64,000 bases of DNA from CAMLIZ01 sp036231905 (GTDB taxonomy: Bacteria; Pseudomonadota; Gammaproteobacteria; Burkholderiales; Burkholderiaceae_C): NCBI RefSeq assembly GCF_036231905.1, contig NZ_JAZARE010000004.1, positions 310,001 to 374,000 of the forward strand, given 5' to 3'. Positions 33,607 to 41,583 of the stretch are shown here, in pieces; the stretch's first letter is position 1, and every line of letters begins with the position of its first letter. The position numbers and the translations under genes are program-made. Below the pieces are notes generated by a model. That model ran no database searches. It was not told the DNA's origin and saw only the letters and a list, made by a program, of their open reading frames with translations.

Positions 33607-34272
33607 ATGCCTGAGCGCGCTTCAACGACCGCCGCCACGCCGGCCGAAGCGGGCGCCGTGGTGGCCATCTGCTTCGGCCTGTTCATCGTCTGGTCGCTGT
33701 CCGCGGCCGCCGCGGGGTTCCAGACCGGCACCGGCTTTTCCGATGCGGTGTTCACCGAAACCATCGCGATCGAATGCTTTCTCGGCAGCACGGCCTTGTG
33801 GTTCCTGCGCGGGCGCGGCCACTCGGTGCGAACGCTGCTGCCGCTGCCCACCTGGTGGGGCACGCTGCTGGGCGTGGCCCTGTGTTTTGCCTGCCTGGTG
33901 GGCTGGGGACTGGTGAGCCCGCTGTTCAGCGTGGCGGAGCAGGCGGCCCAGCCGATCAGCCAGATCATGGCGGTGTCCAGGCCATCGCTCACCATGATCG
34001 TGCTGGCGTCCATGGTGAACGGCCTGTACGAAGAAACCTTCCTGGTGGGCTACCTGGTGCGCGGCTTCAGCGGCCTGGGCGCGAGCCTTGCGCTGGGCAT
34101 CAGCCTGCTGGTGCGCCTGCTGTACCACGTGTACCAGGGGCCCATCGGGGCGCTGTCGGTCGTGGTGTTCGGCCTGGTGGTGAGCCTTTTCTACTGGCGC
34201 ACCCGGTTGCTCTGGCCGGTGGTGGTGGCGCACGCGCTGCAAGATGTGATCGCGTTCACCTACGCGCAGTGA
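33607..34272 (+). CDS. CPBP family intramembrane protease homologue
   Basis: A 221-residue membrane protein with about six hydrophobic segments. The CPBP/Abi motifs are present: EET (NGLYEETFLVGYLVRG, motif 1), RLLYHVYQG (motif 2) and a final HALQD near the end of the last helix (motif 3), which together form the presumed glutamate-type protease site. Substrate unknown. The ATG at 33607 is chosen; an upstream in-frame ATG at 33559 adds 16 residues that do not look like membrane-protein N-terminus. No evident operon partner: it follows fliE by 65 bases but has no flagellar role that I know of. Confidence 0.8.
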   Translation: MPERASTTAATPAEAGAVVAICFGLFIVWSLSAAAAGFQTGTGFSDAVFTETIAIECFLGSTALWFLRGRGHSVRTLLPLPTWWGTLLGVALCFACLVGWGLVSPLFSVAEQAAQPISQIMAVSRPSLTMIVLASMVNGLYEETFLVGYLVRGFSGLGASLALGISLLVRLLYHVYQGPIGALSVVVFGLVVSLFYWRTRLLWPVVVAHALQDVIAFTYAQ

Positions 34273-34372
34273 TTTGTTCACGGGTGTGGGCGCCGTTCCC
34301 CCGTTGGGGTGGTGGACGGCCCGACAAGGCCACCGCTATGCTCGCGGCCTTCGTAACGAACCGTACCGTCCG

Positions 34373-35065
34373 ATGAAAGCCCGTCTTGCCCTTGCCACGG
34401 TTGCCCTTGCCCTTCTGACAGCCGGTTGCGCCACCCCGCCACAGACCCCGGTGGCCCTGCGCACGGACGCGATCGGTGCCAACGGCGGCAGCGTCGGCGT
34501 CGCCATGACGCCGGTGCCGAAGGTGGACACCTACCTGCCCGGCGCCGGCTGCCTGCTGTGCCTGGCCGCAGCATCCCTCGCCAACTCTTCGCTGACCGCG
34601 CATGCCCGCACGCTGGGCGCGGAAGACCTGCCCAAGCTGAAGACGGAAGTGGCCGAACTGATCCGCAAGAAGGGCGGCAAGGCGATCGTCATCGACGAGG
34701 AACTCAAGCTGGATGCGCTGGGAAGCTTTAGCGGCAGCGCGCCCAATGCGGCCAAAAAGGACTTCATGCCGCTTCAGCGCAAGTACGGCGTCGACAAGCT
34801 GGTGGTGATCGATCTCAACACCGTGGGTTTCGTTCGCAACTACTCCGCCTATGTGCCCACCAGCGACCCGAAGGGCACCGTGGCCGGAGTCGGCTACATG
34901 GTGAACCTGAAGGACAACACCTACGAGTGGTACCTGCCTGTCAACGTCACCAAGAGCGCTGACGGTGCGTGGGACGAGCCGCCGAAGTTCCCCGGCCTGA
35001 CCAACTCCTACTTCCAGGCGGTGGAAATGGGCCGCGACGCCCTGCTACGGCCCTTCAGCCAGTGA
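34373..35065 (+). CDS. Predicted lipoprotein, unknown function
   Basis: A 230-residue protein with signal peptide MKARLALATVALALLTAGC (lipobox LTAGC, Cys19). The mature part includes a hydrophobic, cysteine-containing stretch GCLLCLAAASLA near residue 60 and a soluble domain with DLPKLKTEVAELIRKKGGKA and KYGVDKLVVIDLNTVGFVRN, which suggests an alpha/beta fold. I do not recognise the family. The stop overlaps the next gene's GTG (GTGA), so the two envelope proteins are probably made together and may act as a pair. Confidence 0.75.
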   Translation: MKARLALATVALALLTAGCATPPQTPVALRTDAIGANGGSVGVAMTPVPKVDTYLPGAGCLLCLAAASLANSSLTAHARTLGAEDLPKLKTEVAELIRKKGGKAIVIDEELKLDALGSFSGSAPNAAKKDFMPLQRKYGVDKLVVIDLNTVGFVRNYSAYVPTSDPKGTVAGVGYMVNLKDNTYEWYLPVNVTKSADGAWDEPPKFPGLTNSYFQAVEMGRDALLRPFSQ

Positions 35066-35967
35066 GCCGACCGGTGAAGACGCTGGTGGGCGCGGTGCTC
35101 GCCTGGGCGCTTGTCAGCGCGGCCGGGCCGGCGTGTGCCGATGCCCCATCGGCGCTTGCTGTGCGCCTGCCCGCCGATGACCGCGTGGTGTTTCGCGGCA
35201 TGGTCAGTTTCGACCAGGCCGGGACCGGCGCGGGTGCCATGCTGTACCCGGCACCCAATGTCGCAGGGCTGCTGGTCGCGGTGTTGACGCATGGCGCGGT
35301 GATGGAGGCCACCAAGAACCAGGAAAAGGCCCGCCTGCAGGAGGCGGCGGACAAGGTGCTGCAGCCCTACCAGCCGGTGCTGTCGGTGCTGGGCTACCGA
35401 GAGCTGCTGCAACGCGCGCTGGCCGAGGCGGCATCTGCTGCCGCCTTCCGGCCCGCAGAGCCCGGCTCGATGCCGGACAGCGACTGGATCGACATGGCGC
35501 CGGTGTACGCGATGACCCAGGATCAGCGCGCGATCGTGCTGGACAACGTGGTCGCGTTCTACGCCGCGGGAAACAGCAAGACACCCCGCTACCAGAACAC
35601 GATTCGCGTGGTGTCGCGGGCGCGCACGGAAGACGACCCCCAAACCCACTGGTCTGCCGTCAACGGCGAACAGATCAGGACGGAAACAGCCTTCCTGCTG
35701 CGGGAATCGCTGCGCATCGCAGCGGCAGATGCCCAGCGCAACGCCGCGGTAGCCGAGGCTCCGCAGAAGACCTATCGCTATCCGGAGGGCAGCGCGGAGC
35801 GCATCGAACGCGCCGGCCTGGTGGGCGAGAGCTGTGGGCGTCTGGTGCTCAGGACGCTGCGCGGCTGGATGCTTTCCGTGCCGAAACGAGGCGCGGATTC
35901 AGCGGCTTGCACACCAGATGCGCCTTCTGTGGCGCAGAGCGCTCCCACGGCACAAGCAGCACAGTAG
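35062..35967 (+). CDS. Predicted exported protein, unknown function
   Basis: A 301-residue protein. The GTG start overlaps the stop of the preceding lipoprotein gene. The signal peptide is MSRPVKTLVGAVLAWALVSA, probably cleaved after PACA (about residue 26). The mature part has a small hydrophobic stretch (VAGLLVAVLTHGAV, about 70-83) and otherwise a soluble, helix-rich sequence, with two cysteines near the C-terminus (GESCGRLVL and DSAACTPD). I do not recognise the family. Coupled translation with the lipoprotein points to a joint envelope role. Confidence 0.7.
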   Translation: MSRPVKTLVGAVLAWALVSAAGPACADAPSALAVRLPADDRVVFRGMVSFDQAGTGAGAMLYPAPNVAGLLVAVLTHGAVMEATKNQEKARLQEAADKVLQPYQPVLSVLGYRELLQRALAEAASAAAFRPAEPGSMPDSDWIDMAPVYAMTQDQRAIVLDNVVAFYAAGNSKTPRYQNTIRVVSRARTEDDPQTHWSAVNGEQIRTETAFLLRESLRIAAADAQRNAAVAEAPQKTYRYPEGSAERIERAGLVGESCGRLVLRTLRGWMLSVPKRGADSAACTPDAPSVAQSAPTAQAAQ

Positions 35968-36168
35968 CCAGCCGCTGCGCGTGACGGTGCGCGGTTCAGT
36001 GCCGCGTGGCCGGCCGCGCTGCGCGCCGGGTGCTGCCGGTGCGATGGCAGGTTGGGCCGCCAGGGTGATGCTCGCCTCACACGTGCCGCGCCGCAAAGCC
36101 CATGCGCCGGCGCTGCGCGGCGGCAGGCCGGACAATTCCCGGATCCCATGACGCCTCCGGAAACCGCG
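35968..36168. other. Intergenic, no supported feature
   Basis: About 200 GC-rich bases between the exported-protein gene and the dehydrogenase gene. The open frames here are short and have no convincing start or codon bias. No terminator or promoter could be supported. Confidence 0.4.
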
Positions 36169-37608
36169 ATGACCTATCCCCGCACCCAGCTTTTCATCAA
36201 CGGCGAGTGGCAGGACGCCACGGACGGCCGCACCCTGGCGGTGATGAACCCGGCCACCGGCCAGGAGATCGGCCGCGTCGCCCATGCCGGGATTCCCGAT
36301 CTCGACCGTGCGCTGGCGGCCGCCCAGAAGGGCTTCGAAACCTGGCGCGACATGACGCCGGCCGAGCGCAGCAAGATCATGCGCAAGGCCGCCGGCCTGC
36401 TGCGCGAGCGCGCTGCGGACATCGCGCGCCTGATCACGCAGGAGCAGGGCAAGCCGCTGGTCGAGGCCAAGGGCGAGGCCCTGGCAGGCGCCGACATCAT
36501 CGAATGGTTTGCCGAAGAGGGTTTCCGCGTCTACGGCCGCATCGTGCCCTCGCGCGGCAGCCTCGCCGTGCGCCAGATGGTGCTCAAGGACCCGGTGGGT
36601 CCGGTCGCTGCGTTCACGCCCTGGAACTTCCCGATCAACCAGGTGGTCCGCAAGGTCGGTGCCGCCTTGGCTGCCGGCTGCTCCATGCTGGTGAAGGCGC
36701 CAGAGGAAACGCCCGCCGGCCCGGCTGCGCTGATCCGCGCCTTTGCCGACGCCGGCCTGCCGCCGGGCGTGCTGGGGCTGGTGTACGGCAACCCGGCCGA
36801 GATCTCGAGCTACCTGATCCCGCATCCGGTGATCCGCAAGATCACCTTCACCGGCTCCACCCCGGTGGGCAAGCAGCTGGCCGCGCTGGCTGGCCAGCAC
36901 ATGAAGCGGGTGACCATGGAGCTGGGCGGCCATGCGCCGGTGATCGTGGCCGAGGACGCGGACATCGCGTTGGCGGTCAAGACGGCGGGTGGTGCCAAGT
37001 TCCGCAACGCGGGCCAGGTGTGCATCTCGCCCACGCGCTTCCTGGTGCACAAGAGCATCAGCGCCGAATTTGCCAAGGCGTTTGCTGCGCAGGCCCAGGC
37101 GCTGAAAGTGGGGGACGGCCTGGCCGACGGCACGCAGATGGGCCCGCTGGCCAACCCGCGCCGGCTCACCGCCATGGCGGAACTGACGCGCGACGCGGTG
37201 GAGCGCGGCGCCAGCGTGCTGGCGGGTGGCGCACGCATCGGCGAGGTGGGCAACTTCTGGCAGCCCACCATCCTGGCCGACGTACCGGCCGACGCCAAGG
37301 TGTTCAATGACGAGCCCTTCGGCCCGATGGCCGCGATCCGCAGCTTCGAGACGCTGGACGAGGCGATCGCGGAGGCCAACCGCCTGCCCTACGGCCTGGC
37401 CGGTTATGCCTTCACCCGCTCGCTGAAGAACGCCGACCTGCTGGCACGGCGCGTCGAGGTCGGCATGCTGTGGATCAACATGCCGGCCATGCCCTCGGCC
37501 GAGATGCCCTTCGGCGGCATCAAGGATTCCGGCTACGGCTCCGAGGGCGGGCCGGAGGCGCTGGAGGCCTACCTCAACGTGCGCTCGGTGGCGGTGATGA
37601 ACGCCTGA
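36169..37608 (+). CDS. NAD(P)-dependent succinate-semialdehyde dehydrogenase family
   Basis: A 479-residue aldehyde dehydrogenase. The catalytic Cys is at about 285 (NAGQVCISPTRF) and the general base Glu at about 251 (MELGGHAPVIV; family members more often have ELGGNAP, so the His is a small deviation). The cofactor-binding segments TPWNFPINQV and FTGSTPVGKQLA are present. Overall similarity is to the GabD/SSADH and 2,5-dioxovalerate branch (substrate uncertain). The ATG at 36169 gives the family length; an in-frame ATG at 36148 would add seven residues. It stands alone, with a terminator after it and the divergently controlled TetR gene downstream on the same strand. Confidence 0.88.
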   Translation: MTYPRTQLFINGEWQDATDGRTLAVMNPATGQEIGRVAHAGIPDLDRALAAAQKGFETWRDMTPAERSKIMRKAAGLLRERAADIARLITQEQGKPLVEAKGEALAGADIIEWFAEEGFRVYGRIVPSRGSLAVRQMVLKDPVGPVAAFTPWNFPINQVVRKVGAALAAGCSMLVKAPEETPAGPAALIRAFADAGLPPGVLGLVYGNPAEISSYLIPHPVIRKITFTGSTPVGKQLAALAGQHMKRVTMELGGHAPVIVAEDADIALAVKTAGGAKFRNAGQVCISPTRFLVHKSISAEFAKAFAAQAQALKVGDGLADGTQMGPLANPRRLTAMAELTRDAVERGASVLAGGARIGEVGNFWQPTILADVPADAKVFNDEPFGPMAAIRSFETLDEAIAEANRLPYGLAGYAFTRSLKNADLLARRVEVGMLWINMPAMPSAEMPFGGIKDSGYGSEGGPEALEAYLNVRSVAVMNA

Positions 37609-37650
37609 GCGACGCGGGCCTCACGGGCCCGCTGAGCCGAATCGCTTGAC

Positions 37651-37676
37651 CCCGCCACCAGGCGGGTTGTTGCTTG
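37651..37676 (+). terminator. Hairpin terminator after the dehydrogenase gene
   Basis: CCCGCC-ACCA-GGCGGG (37651-37666) followed by the T-rich TTGTTGCTTG. It lies 43 bases after the stop and before the TetR operator. Confidence 0.65.
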
Positions 37677-37681
37677 CTGCG

Positions 37682-37697
37682 GACTGACTGGTCAGTC
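37682..37697. promoter_or_regulatory. TetR-type operator upstream of its own regulator gene
   Basis: A perfect inverted repeat GACTGAC-TG-GTCAGTC sits 11 bases before the ATG of the TetR-family gene. The half-site resembles the operators of many AcrR/TetR regulators. Autoregulation of the regulator-oxidoreductase pair is inferred from its position. Confidence 0.7.
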
Positions 37698-37708
37698 AGA
37701 GTGTCGAC

Positions 37709-38371
37709 ATGCCACCTGACATCACGTTGACCACCGAAGCCCGTGTGCGCGCCGCCGCGCTCGAAGTGTTCCTGCGCGACGGCTTCGACGGCGCGCGCAC
37801 CGACGACATCGCCGCCCTGGCCGGCGTGGGCAAGGGCACGCTGTACCGCTACTTCGCCAGCAAGGAGGCGATGCTCCAGGCGATCGTGCAGGCTGCGATT
37901 CCACCGGTCGTGATGGGGCTGCAGGCCATGGCCGCCGCACACCGGGGCCCGGTGGAGCCCTTGATCCGCTCGCTGGTGGCCGCGCTTCGTCGCGAGGTGC
38001 TGGACACCGAAAAGCAGCACATCCTGCGGCTGGTGATCTGCGAAGGGCGCCGTCACCCGGCGATCGCCACGCACTACTACGACAACGTGGTGCAGCCCGG
38101 CATGGCGCTGGTCGCCGGCCTGGCACGGCGCGCCTGCGACAGCGGCGAATGGACCGACACCGCGCTGGCGCGACACCCGCAGCTGTTGGTCGCCCCGGTG
38201 ATCACCTCGGTGGTGTGGCAGATGCTGTTCGGCCCCATCGCCCCGCTGGATGCCGGCGCGCTCATCGAGGCGCAGCTCGACCTGATGTTCGTCGCCCTGC
38301 GCGGCACAGCCGGCGCGCCACCGGTGCGCTTTGCCACGCCCACCCGCAAGAAGTCCGCGAAAGGCCCCTGA
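37709..38371 (+). CDS. TetR/AcrR family transcriptional regulator
   Basis: A 220-residue regulator. The N-terminal helix-turn-helix is clear (VRAAALEVFLRDGFDGARTDD, then LAGVGKGTLYRYFASKEAML, about 13-56). The C-terminal ligand-binding part is all helical and its ligand cannot be predicted. A palindromic operator lies just upstream and the FAD-oxidoreductase gene starts one base after the stop, so it very probably represses an operon of itself and that enzyme and is relieved by the enzyme's substrate or a similar small molecule. Confidence 0.9.
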   Translation: MPPDITLTTEARVRAAALEVFLRDGFDGARTDDIAALAGVGKGTLYRYFASKEAMLQAIVQAAIPPVVMGLQAMAAAHRGPVEPLIRSLVAALRREVLDTEKQHILRLVICEGRRHPAIATHYYDNVVQPGMALVAGLARRACDSGEWTDTALARHPQLLVAPVITSVVWQMLFGPIAPLDAGALIEAQLDLMFVALRGTAGAPPVRFATPTRKKSAKGP

Positions 38372-38372
38372 C

Positions 38373-39629
38373 ATGCGCTGCCTCGACACCCAGTGCTGCA
38401 TCGCCGGCGGCGGCCCGGCCGGCGTGATGCTCGGCTACCTGCTGGCGCGCGCGGGTGTCCGCGTGGTGGTGCTGGAAAAACATGCGGACTTCCTGCGCGA
38501 TTTCCGGGGCGACACGGTGCACCCGTCGACCCTCACAGTGATGCACGAGCTCGGGCTGCTCCAGCGCTTCCTGCAGCTGCCGCACCAGAAGCTGGACCGG
38601 CTGGAGGGCTGGATCGAGGAGGAGCATGTGCGCATCGCCGACTTCAGCGGCCTGCGTGTGCCGTGCCCCTACATCGCCTTCATGCCGCAGTGGGACTTTC
38701 TCGATTTCCTGGCCGGGGAGGCGCGCCGGCTCGACGGCTTCCAGCTCCTGCAGCGCGCCGAGGTGACCGACCTGGTCCGCAGCGGCGGTCGCATCACCGG
38801 CGTGGTGGCGCAGACGCCCGATGGCCCGCTCACGGTGCGCGCGCCGCTCACCGTGGGCACCGATGGCCGCCACTCCACCGTGCGCGAGCGCGCCGGTCTG
38901 CGCCGCAAGGACATCGGCGCGCCGATCGACGTGTTGTGGTTCCGCGTGGCGCGTGATCCGTCCACCTTCGACCATGCGTTCACCCATGTGCGCGGCGGCC
39001 GCATCCTCATCACGCTGGACCGTGGCGACTACTGGCAATGTGCCTACGTGATCGCGAAGGGCAGCTTCGACGCGGTGAAGGCGCAAGGGCTGGAAGCGTT
39101 TCGCGAGAGCGCCGCGCGCACCGCGCCGGCGCTGCGCGAGCACCTCGCGCAGCTGCGCAGCTGGGACGAGGTGAAGCTGCTCACAGTCGCGGTCGACCGG
39201 CTCCAGACATGGAGCGCGCCGGGCCTGCTGTGCATCGGCGATGCGGCGCACGCCATGTCGCCGGTGGGTGGCGTCGGCATCAATCTCGCCATCCAGGATG
39301 CGGTGGCCACGGCCAACCTGCTGGCCGACAAGCTGCGCGAGGGCCGGGTGACGGACGCTGACGTCGCCCGCGTGCAGGCCCGGCGCGAATTCCCTACCGT
39401 GGTGACGCAGGGCTTCCAGGTGCGCGCCCAGAACCTGCTGAAGCCGCTGCTGGACGGTGGGCGATCGCCGGCGCGTGCGCCGCTGCCCATGCGGCTGCTG
39501 AGCCACTGGCCCTGGCTGCGCCACCAGGCAGCCCGCTTCGTCGGCCTGGGGGTGCGGCCGGAGCACGTGGCCAGCCCCGATCGGCGCGTGCAGCCGGTGG
39601 CCAGTGCCGCGGGGGCACCGGGCGGGTAG
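38373..39629 (+). CDS. FAD-dependent oxidoreductase/monooxygenase (PHBH fold)
   Basis: A 418-residue flavoprotein of the para-hydroxybenzoate-hydroxylase/UbiH group. It has a dinucleotide-binding motif CCIAGGGPAGVMLGY (about 8-22), the second FAD contact TVGTDGRHSTVRERAG (about 163-178, DG motif) and the conserved GDAAHAMSPVGGVGINLAIQ (about 289-308). Such enzymes hydroxylate or epoxidise aromatic or polyketide-like compounds using NAD(P)H and O2; the substrate is unknown. It is separated by one base from the upstream TetR gene, which supports inducible detoxification or degradation. Followed by a hairpin at 39651-39669. Confidence 0.85.
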   Translation: MRCLDTQCCIAGGGPAGVMLGYLLARAGVRVVVLEKHADFLRDFRGDTVHPSTLTVMHELGLLQRFLQLPHQKLDRLEGWIEEEHVRIADFSGLRVPCPYIAFMPQWDFLDFLAGEARRLDGFQLLQRAEVTDLVRSGGRITGVVAQTPDGPLTVRAPLTVGTDGRHSTVRERAGLRRKDIGAPIDVLWFRVARDPSTFDHAFTHVRGGRILITLDRGDYWQCAYVIAKGSFDAVKAQGLEAFRESAARTAPALREHLAQLRSWDEVKLLTVAVDRLQTWSAPGLLCIGDAAHAMSPVGGVGINLAIQDAVATANLLADKLREGRVTDADVARVQARREFPTVVTQGFQVRAQNLLKPLLDGGRSPARAPLPMRLLSHWPWLRHQAARFVGLGVRPEHVASPDRRVQPVASAAGAPGG

Positions 39630-39650
39630 AGGGCCGTGCGCCGACAATGC

Positions 39651-39669
39651 GGCTGCGCTGGGCGCAGCC
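39651..39669. terminator. Hairpin after the FAD oxidoreductase gene
   Basis: GGCTGCGC-TGG-GCGCAGCC, an eight-pair perfect stem, 22 bases after the stop. No T-run follows. It is the same GGCTGCGC stem as in the second hairpin after polA. Confidence 0.45.
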
Positions 39670-39777
39670 CGGCGGTGCACACTGCATCACCCCCCGCATC
39701 CGGGTTGTTCCGCAGCCCCGCGGGAACCTTGTTTGCCCCTTCGCCGGCAACCGCACCACTGACCCCACTCCTCCTCC

Positions 39778-41076
39778 ATGAGCAACCTCATCGTGCACGG
39801 CGGCCGCCCCCTGCGGGGCACCGTCGCTCCCTCGGCCAACAAGAACGCGGTACTGCCCGTGCTGTGTGCCACCTTGCTCACCGATGCCCCGGTGACGCTG
39901 CACCGGGTGCCCGACATCACCGACGTGCGCAAGCTGCTGGAGTTCTTCCGCGCGCTCGGTTCTTCAGTGGAGATGGATTTCGCCAGCGGGACGCTGAAGC
40001 TGCAGCATGGCGCCGGCCTGGACGCCAGCCGCGCGACGCTGCCGGTGGGCATGCGCTCCTCGATCATGCTGGTGCCGCCCCTGTTGCACCGCTTCGGCCG
40101 CGTGCGGCTGGAGGACGACGTTACCGGGTGCACCCTCGGCGTGCGGGAGGTCGACCCGCACATCGAGGTGTTCCGCACCTTCGGAACCGACGTGCAGCTG
40201 GAGCCGGGTGCGGTGACGCTGCTGGCGCCGCGCGGCTTCAGCGCGGCCGACCATTGGCTCGAATATGCCTCGGTCACCACCACCGAGAACTTCGTGCTGT
40301 GCGCCATCGCCGCGCGCGGCCGCTCGCGCCTGACCAATGCGGCCTGCGAGCCGCATGTGCAGGAGTTCTGCACCTTCCTCACGCGGATGGGCGCGCGCAT
40401 CGCGGGGGCCGGTGGTTCACAACTGCAGGTGGACGGCGTGGAGGCGCTGGGCACGGTGGACTACACCTTCGACGACGACTTCCATGAGGTGGCCACCTTC
40501 CTGGCGCTGAGCGCCATCACCGGCGGCGACGTCTCGGTGAGGAACGGCGCGTCGGCCCAGTTCCCGCTGCTGGACCGCACCTTCGCCAAGTTCGGCGTGG
40601 ACGTGGAGCACCGCGACGGCGTGAGCCGTGCGCACGTGCGCGGGCCGCTGCGGGTGCGGCCGCCGTTCACCGCCAACATCCTGCAGAAGGTGGAGGCCGC
40701 GCCCTGGCCCTACGTGCCGGCCGACCTGCTGCCGATCTTCGTGGCGCTGGGCGTGCGCGCCGAAGGCTCGGTGATGTTCTGGAACAAGGTGTACGAAGGT
40801 GCGCTCGGCTGGAGCGCGGAGCTGGGCAAGTTCGGCGCCCATGCCGTGCTGTGCGATCCGCACCGGCTGATCGTCTACGGCGGCAAGCCGCTCATACCGG
40901 CCAAGGTGGAAAGCCCCTACATCATCCGCGTGGCGATCGCGCTGTTCATGCTGGCCGCCAGCATCGAGGGCCGCTCCACCATCCTCAATGCCTTGCCGAT
41001 CCGCCGCGCACATCCGCGCTTCGTGGACAACCTGAACGCGCTGGGTGCGTCGGTGGAGTGGGTGGCGGGCGAGTAA
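39778..41076 (+). CDS. MurA-like UDP-N-acetylglucosamine enolpyruvyl transferase paralogue
   Basis: A 432-residue EPSP-synthase-fold protein. Canonical MurA transfers enolpyruvate to UDP-GlcNAc at the first committed step of peptidoglycan synthesis. Active-site residues appear kept: Lys22-Asn23 in SANKNAVLP, Cys118 in DDVTGCTLGVREVDPH (the position of the fosfomycin-target Cys115), Arg123, an Asp in VPADLLPIF and an Arg in IIRVAIALFML. Nonetheless several signature segments differ from housekeeping MurA (VTGC in place of PGGC, PWPYVPADL in place of the usual PGFPTD). The gene stands outside any mur/dcw cluster, so it is likely a second copy or a related enolpyruvyl transferase with another acceptor. 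Substrate uncertain. Confidence 0.8.
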   Translation: MSNLIVHGGRPLRGTVAPSANKNAVLPVLCATLLTDAPVTLHRVPDITDVRKLLEFFRALGSSVEMDFASGTLKLQHGAGLDASRATLPVGMRSSIMLVPPLLHRFGRVRLEDDVTGCTLGVREVDPHIEVFRTFGTDVQLEPGAVTLLAPRGFSAADHWLEYASVTTTENFVLCAIAARGRSRLTNAACEPHVQEFCTFLTRMGARIAGAGGSQLQVDGVEALGTVDYTFDDDFHEVATFLALSAITGGDVSVRNGASAQFPLLDRTFAKFGVDVEHRDGVSRAHVRGPLRVRPPFTANILQKVEAAPWPYVPADLLPIFVALGVRAEGSVMFWNKVYEGALGWSAELGKFGAHAVLCDPHRLIVYGGKPLIPAKVESPYIIRVAIALFMLAASIEGRSTILNALPIRRAHPRFVDNLNALGASVEWVAGE

Positions 41077-41091
41077 GCACGCACGCGGCCG

Positions 41092-41568
41092 TCAGCCGCC
41101 TCGCGTGGTGGCCACCGTGACCACGATGCGCCGGGCGCCGCCCGCGGCCGCGACCGGCTCGTCCAGCCAGGCCAGCGACAGCACCGGCTGGCGCCCCATG
41201 CCCTGATGCCGCCAGGCGCGCAACTGGGCGCCGCTGGTGGTTTGGGGCACCGACACCAGCGGCTCCCAGTCGGCGCCCAAGGCCTGCTGCACCTGGGCCT
41301 GCAAGGCAGCCAGCGCCGCGTCCGCCGGCAGGGCCCAGCGCCGGATCTCCAGCGGGCCGTGGCCCCGGCCCAGCGCCTGGCCCAGCCCGGCTGCCGCACT
41401 CGCGATCACCACGTCCCAGGGACCGCGTTCGTCGAACGGCTGCGCGCCGGGCAGGGTGAAGGCGGCAGCGTCAGCCGTCATCGCGCGCGAGCAGGCGGCC
41501 AGCGGCCAGGCGAGGGTGGCCGCCAGCCAGTGGCGCCGGCGCCAGCCGGAGCGGGGAAACAGGGTCAT
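41092..41568 (-). CDS. Predicted lipoprotein downstream of the 473-residue protein
   Basis: A 158-residue protein with a charged N-terminus (RRRHWLAATLAWPLAAC), a lipobox LAAC at Cys26 and a soluble domain of about 130 residues containing LQAQVQQALGADWEPLVSV and GARRIVVTVATTRGG. I do not recognise the family. It starts 15 bases after the stop of the 473-residue gene on the same strand, so the two are very likely one transcript. The signal-peptide/lipobox reading is the main supportable statement. Confidence 0.65.
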   Translation of the reverse strand: MTLFPRSGWRRRHWLAATLAWPLAACSRAMTADAAAFTLPGAQPFDERGPWDVVIASAAAGLGQALGRGHGPLEIRRWALPADAALAALQAQVQQALGADWEPLVSVPQTTSGAQLRAWRHQGMGRQPVLSLAWLDEPVAAAGGARRIVVTVATTRGG

Positions 41569-41583
41569 GGGCAGCGGGCATGG

